From positions 6,964,488 to 7,028,487 of the forward strand of contig OZ024806.1 of NCBI GenBank assembly GCA_964017045.1: a stretch of DNA of 64,000 nucleotides, read 5' to 3'. This document shows, piece by piece, positions 11,703 through 24,000 of this stretch. Under the pieces are notes generated by a model. The model was not told the origin of the DNA and did no database searches. It saw only the letters and a program-made list of their open reading frames with translations. The stretch is from Omphiscola glabra. Taxonomy: Eukaryota; Mollusca; Gastropoda; Lymnaeidae. The first letter of the stretch is position 1. Every line of letters starts with the position of its first letter. Both the position numbers and the translations under genes were made by a program.

Positions 11703-11899
11703 GGTTAGTGCCCCACTAACCACTGAAAAAGTTCAGCATTTGCAAAAAATACCGCACCTCTATAAGAAGAAAAAGATGCCCCAGGGGCTGACCGCCTGCC
11801 CCCCCCCCCCCCCCGGCCATGTCCCTCTTCCTATTTCACTGAATCACCTAGATAAGCTAATTGATGCATTATTCACTTTTCATGGACACAGAACGTATT

Positions 11900-12110
11900 A
11901 TTCTCTGTGCACCCAAAGTCACCTTCTCTGTGCACCCAAAGCCAACTTCTCTCTGCACCCAAAGTCACCTTCTCTCTGCACCCAAAGTCACCTTCTCTGT
12001 GCACCCAAAGCCAACTTCTCTCTGCACCCAAAGTCACCTTCTCTCTGCACCCAAAGTCACCTTCTCGCTGCATCCAAACTCACCTTCTCTCTGCACGCAT
12101 ACTCGATCTA
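11900..12110. repeat. 23/69-bp repeat (TCTCTCTGCACCCAAAGTCA)
   Basis: About nine units; every third unit reads AAAGCCAACT, giving a trimer-like order. Confidence 0.9.
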
Positions 12111-12278
12111 AAATTCTCACATTTCCATCAGAGTTCATTGACCTCATCTTTGTTTTTTTTTAATTCTTTTAAAACAAATTTTTTAAAACGCGTTGACATC
12201 ATCAACTGACTTTATATCGAACTGGTGTGAACACTACCTCATCGAAACGAGATATCCACTACATCTCTCGTCTATATT

Positions 12279-12279
<1 letters not shown>

Positions 12280-12316
<37 letters not shown>
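12280..12316. repeat. (AT)n microsatellite
   Basis: Perfect dinucleotide run. Similar runs lie at 10142-10168, 42100-42126 and 55639-55679. Confidence 0.95.
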
Positions 12317-12319
<3 letters not shown>

Positions 12320-13112
12320 CTGATACTGAATCGTGTATTTCTGTAGTTTTATTTAATTCATAATATAGCTTTAAAATAACAATAAATACATTTTTAAAAA
12401 CAAAACAAAAACATACCACTAGAGATCCAACGAACACAATATAAATTTACACCACTTCACCATTGTGTTTTAAGTAGGTAGTGTGATATATTCAAAGAAA
12501 GTGAATCTTTATGCTTGAACTGAAGATGATACACGTGTTGGGAGAAATGTTTGCACGTGTCATAGGTCATGTGTAGTTGTGTCGTTGTGGTTTCCCCTGT
12601 CCGTGTAAGTACAAAGTATTGCAAACCAAGTTATCAGACCGCGGTGGTAAGAGTGCAACAGTTGAGATAACATAATCTTTGACAGGAAATGGTGGTAACG
12701 CACAAGCAGTGGATCTGGAAAGAACGACAGGGGAGTTAAGCACGTGATACGGGGAGTTAAGAATATGAAAGCGACGAAACAGGGTAGTTAAAAAGACATG
12801 ACAAGGGACATAAATATGAAACACCACCGTATATTCTTTCTTTCTTTATTTTTTTTATAAATTTATTTTAAAATATTTTTTTTTAGTAACTTCTGTGGCC
12901 TGTTTGATGAGTGAATCAAGAATACATTTTTTTTTTAAAGAATAGATGTCTCTCCCAATGTCATATCCTGAATGAATCTCATAATCATTTCATTGAATGA
13001 TACAAAATAAAATATAAAAATAATTAAAGCAGATTGAGACACAAGCAATTGGTGAAAATAAAACAAAATGCCCCCGATAGAATTAATGGAAAATAAATAA
13101 ATAAGATTTGGT
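12320..13112. other. Intergenic AT-rich DNA, nothing recognised
   Basis: No plausible exon, repeat array or element was seen before the LINE insertion. A 24-26 bp GGGGAGTTAAG motif occurs twice near 12730-12790. Confidence 0.5.
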
Positions 13113-13124
13113 ACATAGACTCCA

Positions 13125-13454
13125 CATCACCAATGAGCAAATAAAAGAAAGGATTCCTCAGGCAATAGGGCAATACGATGACCTCCTGACGTCTGTTAAA
13201 AAGCCCAAACTTGAGTGGTGTGGCCACGTGACCAGAAAACAAGGGCTCGCCAAAGAGATCTTGCAGGGCACTACTAGAGGAGGGAGAAGAAGAGGAAGAC
13301 AGAGAAAAAGATGGGAAGATAACATCAAAGAATGGACGGGATTAAAACTAGGCGATGCTATGCGTAGGGCAGAAGACCGAGAGGAATATAGAAGAATAGT
13401 GTACATGTCATCTGTGGCGCCCCAACGGTCGAAGGACTACGAGACCTGATGATG
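13125..13454 (+). mobile_element. 5'-truncated LINE copy flanked by 12-bp target-site duplication
   Basis: Nearly identical to the last 330 bp of the LINE at 8285-10141, with only a few substitutions. It ends GACCTGATGATG. The 12-mer ACATAGACTCCA flanks it at 13113-13124 and 13455-13466, a clear target-site duplication. The 113-aa open frame inside is only the RT C-terminus. Confidence 0.9.
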
Positions 13455-13466
13455 ACATAGACTCCA

Positions 13467-13914
13467 TACGATGTAATCCTAATTTACAATTTGACATAGC
13501 TGCAATGTGTTTTCCCCTGTTAGATTTTAACATTTTACGTCTACCCCCTTGCTTTCTGTTCTTCTGAGCTTTGTTATTGTTAAAGACTTGTGTCCATTCT
13601 TATTCTTTTCCTTTCATGTGGGATGCATATAACTTATAACATATTTATATGTTATGTAAATTTAATTTATACTTGTATGAATGTTTTTTGTTGTACTGAT
13701 GAAGGCATTTGCCGAAACGTTGACATTTGTATTCTGTGTAATCATGATTAAAGCTGAACTTATATTGTTTTATTTAAACACAAATTGATATGTCTTATCA
13801 ATCTAAAGTAAATAGAAGGAAAACTCCACCAACTCGCTTCACAACATGGAGCGTAAGATGCGTGAAACAAAGCACTACGGGAAGGCTAAAATTAAGCAGA
13901 GGTTAAGTTTCTCT
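13467..13914. other. Intergenic, nothing recognised
   Basis: AT-rich; contains TGATGAAGGCATTTGCCGAA followed by an AATAAA-less AT tail (near 13700), which resembles an old retroelement 3' end but cannot be assigned. Confidence 0.35.
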
Positions 13915-14098
13915 AGCGAGAAGTGCAGCCGAGACTCAGGATCGGCCCCGTAAGCTATTTGATGCAGTGTCAGCGAAAAGTGCAGCCGAGACTCAGGATC
14001 GGCCCCGTAAGCTATATGATGAAGTGTCAGCGAAAAGTGCAGCCGAGGCTCAGGATCAGCCCCCGTAAGCTATTTGATGCAGTGTCAATGGCTACTCA
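13915..14098. repeat. 57-bp tandem repeat, three units
   Basis: Units begin AAGTGCAGCCGAGACTCAGG and end GATGCAGTGTCAGCG. Confidence 0.92.
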
Positions 14099-14099
14099 A

Positions 14100-15524
14100 A
14101 TGTCTCACTAAGACAGAAGGAGTTCACTGCGCTCACGGTCCTAGTGTGTGCATTCTTCAGAATAACAACAACAAAAACAATTTAAATAAAACAACTCTGT
14201 ATATTTCAATAAATTTGTATTACTGTTAACTGAATCACATAGCATTGTAAATAACACAAGTTGGTAATAGAGTTTGACAAAAAGAATAAGTAAAGTGCAT
14301 TGAGGTGCCAACAAGAGGTTTATATACACATACATAGCTTGATTTCTTGTAGCATTTCAAGGAAATCAATATTATTAATAATAATAATGTACAATATTTG
14401 ATTTCACTAATCTTTCTGATGTAACACAAACACACACACAAATGTTTGATGATTCATCAAACACCTTAGTAGTAGAGTAGCATAATGAGGTAAAGTTATA
14501 AATGGCTCTTAGATCTGTTGCCACTGATGTGTTAACCTTATGATGGGAGATAACCTGCCAAGGGGAATGAACCTAACATAGCGGACTGCAATAGGTTTCT
14601 TACATATAGTTCAGTTGTTTTATTTTATTTATTTCTAAATTATGGAAAGTTGATACAAAAAATTCATATTTGTTATGGGCTTGATTTTGAAGCCAATATT
14701 TGAGAGATCATTATTTTCAAATGATTCTTCCACTGCTGATGGTCCAGCTTAGACCGACAGATTAGTTAGCAATAAGTCCATGACTAAGAAATGAAAATAA
14801 CATGAGTCCCATTACACCAGAAGTTCCCCAACAGGGTCCAAGGGTTCTGTAACTGTAACCCCTTGGGGTGAGCTTAGAAATTTTTAATTAAAAAAGGGTG
14901 TTGTGTGGGGGCAAAAAGCCAATCATTTTATTATACCTGTACTAATTTATCAAATACTGAGGGCACCACTCACTGAACATGTTGGGTACTGCAACACAGT
15001 TTCGGAATCACTGGGCTTCAATAATATTCAGCTCTAAAGAAAATGATTACTGGTCACTTGTGCCACTGATTGTACAGAAACAAGCCTGCAGGCTGTATGA
15101 GAAACACCGTGGTCAAGGCATAACAACAAATAATGCACAACCAGTATTATGTCATCTAGCTGACAAAACACATCTTAAATGTTCAAATCAGTGGAATTTA
15201 TCATTTATTTGAGAACTGAAAAATTATTCTGACTCAAACATACTTCAGAGTTATTCTGACTCAAACATACTTCAGAGTTCATCTTTTTCAAAAAAAAAAA
15301 AAAAAAAAAGAAAAGAAAACCAATTGACATAACTTAAAACTGGTGAACTTTGACCTTTCACAATTTAAGAATATTCTGAACATCATTTTTAAAACAAAAC
15401 ATTTAATATAAAAAAAAATCCCTCCGTTCAACTCGTGTAAATAAACATTTTAAAACCTCGTCCGCAATAAATCTGCTGTCACTGTCATACCATCCGTGGT
15501 CGCACCCCCTTGACCCCCACAGAG
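14100..15524. other. Intergenic, nothing recognised
   Basis: AT-rich. A 27-bp duplication (TTATTCTGACTCAAACATAC...) is at 15220-15275 followed by poly-A. A 77-codon plus-strand open stretch at 14979-15212 has no recognisable domain. Confidence 0.4.
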
Positions 15525-15614
15525 CAGGGGTTCTTAACTTTTTTTAGTCCATGAACCCCCTCCCCCCTGACCCTTTTGCCAGTAGGGTGAAGGCCACGGG
15601 ATTAACAGCCCCTG
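15525..15614. mobile_element. Very short hAT-like MITE
   Basis: Ends CAGGGGTTCTTAAC and GGATTAACAGCCCCTG are inverted repeats 90 bp apart; flanks CCACAGAG / CCTTAGAG match 6 of 8. Confidence 0.5.
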
Positions 15615-15839
15615 CCTTAGAGGACCACCAGCGTCCAATGTGGCACACACCAAACAAAGTCAAGGAATGCCACCAAGTCATTTATGGTTCATATTTTTTT
15701 TATATATACAGTAACAACAAATATAAATCACACCTCACTTTCATTCATCAGAAGCCGAGGAGGAAAATTATCAGAGGCAATACTGTGTGTTCTCGTCACC
15801 GGTTTGTTCAAGCACACATCATAGAGCAACATCTACGGC

Positions 15840-16345
15840 AGATACATTTCTCTTCACATAACCACACATGGTGTGATGAGCAGGTTCTCTCTCTCCACAC
15901 AACCACACACGGTGTGCTGAGGAACTTCTCTCGACACAACCACATAAATTTTGTAATAGTGGGGGAGACTGCAATCAGGTTAGCACAATAGGAAATTAGT
16001 AAAACACAGTAAGTTTAAACCTGATAAAAGGAGCGCAACAAAACAACAAACGTGTCGGCGTTCCTTTTATCAGGTTCGTTGTTTTGTTGCGTTCCTTTTA
16101 TCAGGTTTAAACTTAATGTGTTTTACACATAAAGTTTGCCGTAATGCGTCTGTGCTCAAGCACGCATATCATTAAACGACAACTATGGCAAATACATTTC
16201 TACCCACATCACCGCATATAGTATGATAGGGTGAGTCTACCCACACAACCACATTCAGTGTGCTGAGGAACTTCTCATTCAACCACACATCATAAAAAAC
16301 ATAGCTATGGCAATGAATTCCTCTCTGCAAAACCGCATATGGTGT
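15840..16345. repeat. Degenerate CACACAACCACACACGGTGT repeat region
   Basis: Imperfect units of about 40 bp with GTGTGCTGAGGAACTTCTCT spacers, interrupted by the long inverted repeat. May be a decayed array. Confidence 0.55.
16001..16124. repeat. Long inverted repeat (47-bp arms, 30-bp loop)
   Basis: Left arm 16001-16047 and right arm 16078-16124 are inverted copies differing at only a few positions. The loop carries a further TTCCTTTTATCAGGTT copy that can also pair with the left arm. It would form a stable hairpin or cruciform. It has no CAG-type ends, so it is not obviously a MITE. Confidence 0.85.
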
Positions 16346-17806
16346 GATATGAAGCAATGTAATAGATTAGTAAGTTTTTGTAATAGGCTCTATCAGCAAA
16401 AGTTTTTTTTTTATTATAGCTGTTTAAGATTTGACACTCCTTTCAAAATACATACAATTTATGATTTGATAATTCCAGGCTTTTAAGGACAGGATAATTT
16501 CATTCTATCAAAGCAGAAAAATAACGGAGAATGACATAGTGAAAATGTGAATGACATTGTGAAACGGTGAATGACATAATGAAACGTACTTGCATTGGAG
16601 CTTAATAAAAATAAAAACATAACGAGAAAGAATATTCAAAGTAATGACTGAGAAGCTATGGGGGCACAATTCATCTTTTTTGTGTGTGAATAAAATTGAT
16701 TTAGCACCAACTATCCACAGAAAAATACAAGTTTGTCCATTTAAAAAAGAAACATTCTCTTTCATAGGGTTAGGATTACAAACTGCAATGTACTACTTTT
16801 GTAGTATTGATAGGGTTAACAAAAGTTCATTTTCCTACCGTTGGGGAACGAAAAAAAAAAGCTATCACCACTTTTGTAGTGTTAAATAGGGTAATCAACA
16901 TTTTTGTTGGGGTCAAGGACACTTGGGGGGTAGAATTTCTGAGAATTTTCAGTGCTTTACCAGTGGCACAAGCAGCAAGGTAATAAATCAACAATTGGTG
17001 TTCCCTGCAAAAGAAAATACAGAAAATATGACATTTATGTAATGCTGCAATGCCATTAAAACAAATCTGCACCATTCTGGTTTGTTCACAACACATACAG
17101 CAATGGCCCATCAACACGGTGGAAGTTCAGGTGGAATTGTTCACAACAGCATATCACCAAACACCACAAAAGTACATCACCATTCACAACGGTTTTTATT
17201 TTTTAGCTGGTAGTAATGAGGAATGGAATCTGGCCACCATCAAAGTGTCATCAGCGAGGTGAGAAAAAATTGACAGATGACATCAGCCAGGTGAGAAAAA
17301 ATTGACGCATGTCATCGGGGTGATGAGAAGAGCTTGACTACTTAAATATCCTTAAATATCATGGGGAGCAAAGTTCATATTTCTTCATAAGTCCTTCTTC
17401 TTTCATGGCACATCCATTGTGTAAAGTTGGAAAAATCTGAAATAATTGGCGAAAACTGCGTAAAGTCCTTTCAAGTTAACCAAAGAAATGATCTCAGCAA
17501 GTCCTGCCTAGGACCCACAAGCATTCAATGATTGCAGGTTATCCTTAGAAGTAGAGTTTCTCCGAGTCCCACTCAGTCAATATCAGTAGTAGTTTGAAAT
17601 ATTTGATGAGCTCCAGGAAGACTTTGCAAAACTTCACACATTATCAAAAGAAAGTGGGGAAAATAAATGACAAATATGCACCAGTCCGTGTCTTTATTCC
17701 CCAACAGCCAGTACATGATAAAGACTTTGATATTTAGTTTCTCGATGTCCCCCCCCCCCCCCCCCCCACAATTAACCATGTCATGGAAAAACGTATATTG
17801 CCACTA
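16346..17806. other. Region downstream of NPC1, no gene recognised
   Basis: AT-rich. A 33-bp duplication with GGTGAGAAAAAATTGAC is at 17250-17310 and a poly-C run near 17750-17767. May include NPC1 3' UTR. Confidence 0.4.
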
Positions 17807-17812
17807 TTTATT
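17807..17812 (-). terminator. Candidate NPC1 polyadenylation signal (AATAAA)
   Basis: Minus-strand AATAAA about 10 nt beyond the stop codon; a second lies at 17693-17698. The hexamer is common in AT-rich DNA, so use of either is unproven. Confidence 0.3.
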
Positions 17813-17820
17813 TATAGTGT

Positions 17821-18014
17821 TTATGTTGAGGCTCTGCTTATAGTGTTATAGGCAGGGGGGTTGTCGTGAGTTTGTCTGTATGTGGCGCCACCATTCAGTG
17901 CCGATCTGTGCGTGGCTTCTCCGTTGGGTTGACGGGCAGAGCCCGTGTCGTCTGTCTCATCTGTGCTGTCCTCCTGTTTACTGTAGTAAACTTTGGCCTT
18001 GTTGACGGGCGGAC
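17821..18014 (-). CDS. NPC1: NPC1 terminal exon 27 (cytosolic tail)
   Basis: Acceptor CCCTCAG|GT completes GPPVNKAK, the conserved junction after TM13; stop TAA at 17823-17821. The tail is longer than in vertebrates, acidic then neutral, and ends [13 protein letters not shown]. An AATAAA sequence lies about 10 nt after the stop (17807-17812, minus) and another at 17693-17698. Confidence 0.93.
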
Positions 18015-21000
18015 CTGAGGGATTGGTAATAAAATGACTCCATAAACAAAGTGTTTTGGCTTTTAACATGGTATTATATGTTGTTTTGAACATTGTATTT
18101 TCATAGACTGGCAGATGAATTCTGATTAAAAGGAGAGGGGGGGCGTTGTTTTAAGCACAAAAAGGTTGTTTATTATTTATCCACTTAACTCTCAACTGCA
18201 GATAGAAATTTATATAACTTTGGGGTGGGTCGCGACCATTTTGGAAAACGCATATACCATACAGTTATGAAGTATCAACGGATATAAGTTTGTTGTTAGG
18301 GGTCGCCACAACATAGGGAACTATATTAAAGGGTTGCGGCATTAAGAAGGTTGAGAACCAGTGATCTAAATTATCATCTTAATGACCAAATTTAAAATGA
18401 TCACTAACTTAGTCATTAAGGTCACTAAAGGAGTTCATTGGTGGCTGATTTCTATGCAAAGAAATATTTTAGGTGTCTTGTGTTTAAATTGTTATAGGTG
18501 TAAAACGTTGACTTGGTTAAAATATGTATTAATTTATGGGTTGAAAATGAATATGTACAATGTAATCAAAAACATTTCTATTTATATGGATCAATAAAGA
18601 ATCTTATCTTATTTAATCTTTAATTATTAACAGTCTAGATCTTTATTTATTCTTACAGGAGCCATTATTTAAAAAATTCTACTTTATTTTTTTAATTAAA
18701 AAAAAATTATTCAGAAGATAAAACCAAAAAATTACTCCAATGACATCAGAAAGAATTTTTTTATATGCAATATCGCCACAGTTCACAACGACCTGTACCA
18801 CATTGCCACAGTTCACAACGACCTGTACCACATTGCCACAGTTCACAACGACCTGTACCACATTGCCACAGTTCACAACGACCTGTACCACATTGCCACA
18901 GTTCACAACGACCTGTACCACATTGCCACAGTTCACAACGACCTGTACCACATTGCCACAGTTCACAACGACCTGTACCACATTGCCACAGTTCACAACG
19001 ACCTGTACCACATTGCCACAGTTCACAACGACCTGTACCACATTGGCACAGTTCACAACGACCTGTACCACATTGGCACAGTTCACAACGACCTGTACCA
19101 CATTGGCACAGTTCACAATGACCTGTACCACATTGCCACAGTTCACAATGACCTGTACCACATTGGCACAGTTCACAATGACCTGTGCCAAATCCCCACA
19201 GTTCACAACAACCTATTCCACATCCCTACAGTTCACAACGACCTATGCCACATCCCCACAGTTCACAACGACCTATGCCACATCCCCACAGTTCACAACG
19301 ACCTGTACCACATTGGCACAGTTCACAATGACCTGTGCCAAATCCCCACAGTTCACAACAACCTATTCCACATCCCTACAGTTCACAACGACCTATGCCA
19401 CATCCCCACAGTTCACAACGACCTATGCCACATCCCCACAGTTCACAAAAACCTATGCCACATCCCCACAGTTCACAATGACCTATGCCACATCCCCACA
19501 GTTTACAACGACGTATGCCACATCCCCACAGTTCACAACGACCTATGCCACATCCCCCACAGTTCACAAAGACCTGTGCCACATCCCCACAGTTCACAAT
19601 GACAAATGCCACATCTATATAAGACAACTAATAATAATAACACTTACCCAGGTAGCTGAGGAACACAGGTAGGAAGATAAGGCCGTGGGTGGCCCCGAAC
19701 ACGACAATGCCCAGGTACATCCTGAAGTAGAAGACCTGGAACAGCTGGGACTTGGAGAAACCCAGCATGATGATACCTCCCAGCTTGGTGAGGGTGATAC
19801 CACTCAGGACCTGGGGATAAGTAGGGAGGACAAGTTATAGGACCGTGCGCTTGGTGAGGGTGATACCACTCAGGACCTGGGGATAAGTAGGGAGGACAAG
19901 TTATAGGACCAGGTGCCTGGCTTTCATCAACGACATAACAAAAATTTTATTTTCTGGGGTTAGTTGATGTATGCAGGTATACATTTATGGGGGGAATTGA
20001 TGTATGCTAACACAAATTTAATGGGTGATTCATGACATTTTTCCGTAACTTTTATTTGTTCTATATTGCATTGTTCATCCTTCCCACTGGAAGATGACCA
20101 AAGCAATTGCGACTTGAGTAGTAGCCTTGAGTTGAGCTGTATTTTGTTTAAAGTGAGGCAGAGTTGCTCAAATCGTCAGCCTCACTCTCTCGTCCTTTGT
20201 TATAATCCAATGGCAAGGCTTAGTGAAGACAACTGGAGATAGATCTGTGGGTGTGTTTTTCGATGTGCTCTTTATGCGTACTACATCACAGGAGTTGCGA
20301 TCTGACAAGACATTCAACAGACAAATAGGTCTCTTACCGAGCTTCCCATGTGAGCCAGGGCCTCTTTGGCTCTCTCCTTGCGAGTTGGTAGGACGCTGAT
20401 GGCAAAAGCTCGGATGATGTGTGAGCAAAACTCAACGGATATTCCAATGGCCTGGGAATAGAATTTTAAAATGGATACTTATACTTATAATGGATTCTGA
20501 TGATCAAAGACACATCACACTTTATATTGTTTTCTCTTGGTATTACTGAAGTATAACTGAATTCTGTTCTTGCTAATTAGAACCAAAAAATGTCAACACT
20601 GAAAGTCTTGAACCCACATCCACCATGTTCCTAACAATTTGTACACCACTTTCCAGTAGCGGGTCAATAAACAACAGGATTTCCCATCCAAACTATCTCA
20701 CTTTATGATTGATAGTGCCAGCCTGGTCAACCTAGCATTACAAGCAAGATTTTTAGCCATCTGGTGTACTGGACAATGCTTGAGTAAAGGTGGGTATCCC
20801 CCCTCCCCTAACCAGGACTCACCTTGATGAGATTGACCAAGGACAGTGCATAGAGATCTATAACCCACTCCCCACATCTTCTGCCCCGGACTCACCATGA
20901 TGAGGTTGACCAAGGACAGTGCACAGAGATCTATAACCCACTCCCCACATCTTCTGCCCCGGACTCACCATGATGAGGTTGACCAAGGACAGTGCACAGA

Positions 21001-24000
21001 GATCTATAACCCACTCCCCACATCTTCTGCCCCGGACTCACCATGATGAGGTTGACCAAGGACAGTGCACAGAGATCTATAACCCACTCCCCACATCTTC
21101 TTCCCCGGACTCACCATGATGAGGTTGACCAAGGACAGTGCATTGAGATCTATAACCCACTCCCCACATCTTCTGCCCCGGACTCACCATGATGAGGTTG
21201 ACCAAGGACAGTGCACAGAGATCTATAACCCACTCCCCACATCTTCTGCCCCGGACTCACCATGATGAGGTTGACCAAGGACAGTGCAATGGCTCACCAT
21301 GATGAGATTGACCAAGGACAGTGCATTGACTCACCATGATGAGGTTGACCAAGGACAGTGCATTGAGATCGATCCCCCACAAGAACATCATCCCCATGAT
21401 GTCGATGAGGATCATGACGATGGTCAGCACCACCACCACAGAGGAGTACAGGTCAAAGCCCAGCAGGATGAATGTGATGACCAGTATAGCAGCCAGACAG
21501 TAGACCATGTTCAAGATGGAGTCTTTGATGATGGTCAGGTACTGCTCATAGAACACATAGAACACACTGCGGGGGAAAGTCAAGTTATGGTATACATTGA
21601 AATAGAAATAAGAAACCAAATTAATGTTAGGACTAATGTTAAATATGTTTTTTGTAATTTTTTAAAAATCGTATCTGTCAATGCCAGTGTAGTCAGAGCT
21701 GTCATGTGATCTTTAGACCACCCACCCCTCCCCCCAACAAAATTTTTTGGTTTTGTGCCCCAGACATTCAAAGTTGATGGTTTGATTTAATTTCCCATAT
21801 CACACACTGGGGCCCGCCCTTAAATATCCGAGGCCCAATGCAGCCGCAGGCGTTGCAGGGCTCATGCAACGGTTTTGGGTGTAAGACATGAAGGGATTTG
21901 TCTAAGTGGGCCTCTCAGGCAACGGCTTTGGGTGTAAGACATGAAGGGATTTGCTAAGTGGGCCTCTCAGACAACGGCTTTGGGTGTAAGACATGAAGGG
22001 ATTTGTCTAAGTGGGCTAATGACTCTAATGACTCCTACAGAGTCACTTTTTGTGTGTTTTTTTTTTTTACCTGTAGGGAAACACCTTGCCTTGACGCCCG
22101 CTCTGCTGAAGTGTGCTGGTTATGTTGTCAGCTATCTCCCTGGCTTCTTTCAGCGCATTGATGTAGTCAGCCGATGTCTTGAGGATGTTGTGGTAGGTCA
22201 TGAAGTATGAAGCTGAAGAGAACAAAGCCATGAATGTAAGACTTGAAGGACCGTCAGCTACTTAAGTGTCGCACTCACCTGAAGGCTGATAGGCATGGAT
22301 GGCCTTGACCTGCTGACGGATTAAATACTTAATACGAAGTAGGACGTCATAATCTGAGCTCTCATTTATGATGGGGGGGGTGTAATAACTGTGATAGAAC
22401 TCACCTCCGACATGTGTACCATTGTTGGCATCCTTGAACAGCTGAACACCAGAACCGTAGGCCGCATGGCCACTGTGGATGGCAAAAATCAACATTAGCA
22501 TAGGCAAACGAATATGTAAACATGAATAGGGGCATTTACATACACATTATCAGAAGCATCCATGTACACTAGAGCAGACCTCAAAGTTCCTATCTTTATA
22601 GGTCCTATCCTTATACGTGAAATTATTATTATTATTTATTTTGTTTACAATTTAGTTTTACTTTGGCCCCTGTGAATCAACCAATGAGATCACAGCCATT
22701 TTTTTTCTTATTCTATCATATGTGCCTTTAGAAAGCTATGATTGCCCCAATCATTGGTATTCTTGACCTCAGCCTTAACTGGCCAGTGAGTCCACACCAC
22801 CCAGCTGGAGATCAACCAGAAAAATCTGAAATCCCATTCCCTGGGTTGCCAAGCCAATGTTACCATTTCACCCAGCTTTATTAAGCACAGCTGCAGATCA
22901 AATCTCAAATCCTACTCTCCGGGTAGTAAGGCCCATTGCACCACAAGGCTGTCTAATTAAATTACAATTTATGAGTAACTTACCCTTTGCCACACTTCAA
23001 TCCGGGGTTGTCTGACAGAAACCATTTCAAATATCTGTTGAAGGTCTCTCCGACAGGACGGCCTTTTTCTAAGTGGTCAAGTGGGCAAGGGATGCAACTG
23101 GAGTTGGAGTCTGGGAATTAAATGAAGACTTGTACATTATTTAACCGCAGAATCTGTGTTTACGTTCATACTTTTAATATGCAACGAATACCGTATTTTC
23201 CAGCGTAAAAGACGACTTTTTAACCCATGAAAATCTTTTCAAAAGTCGGGGTCGTCTTATAAGCTGGTATACAGCCCAAACCCCATATTTTAACAGGAAA
23301 ATTAGAGTGTCCTCTTATACGCCTAGTAGTCTTATACGCCGGAAAATACGGTAAATTAAAATGAACATGTTTCTAACTTTCCACTGCTTTGTATTGAGAG
23401 TTTCGAAACTTAGTGTTGCCAAATAAAATTGAAATAAAAACAAATATAAAAATTTAAATTCTTATTTTATGAACAGTCACAACTCTTATTTTGTAAAATA
23501 ATAATAGACGCAGTTCTAGGAACATATAAATGCAGTGTTTTTTTTCTTGCTTTCTCTCCCCACCCCACTTTAAATCTACAATGAGATAGTTTCAGTAACA
23601 GAAAGAAGGGCCAGAGGGTCATTAAAATCTGTGTGCACCTATGCCGTGTGATGAGGTAACTACGATAGGAAAAAAAAAAAAAATTCATAGAGCTCACCTG
23701 TAGAAGGGCAGAACTCCCCCGTGTCATTTTTATACCTGCAACATGCAGGGCTGGACAGCCATGAGAAGTAATCGTCCAGCCAGGAGGAGACTGGCTGAGC
23801 CACATAAGTGCTGGGATAGAAGAAGACAATAATGACATTGGATCCCTTGTGCACCTCAAATTTCTGTATGTTTTTTTACTAATATATACTGAGCCCCAAC
23901 TCATTTCTATTAGCACAAGTGCCATACATTTCAAGTCAATGGAAAATACTCTTGAGCATTAGGATCAGTATTTTTAAGCAAAAATATTATGTTTATTAAA

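Noticed and set aside
13108..13449. 113-codon open frame as a small host gene
   Set aside because: It is the C-terminus of a 5'-truncated LINE copy flanked by a target-site duplication.
18190..18365. hAT MITE ending AAGGTTGAGAACCAGTG
   Set aside because: Only the right end is convincing; no matching left terminus or duplication was found.
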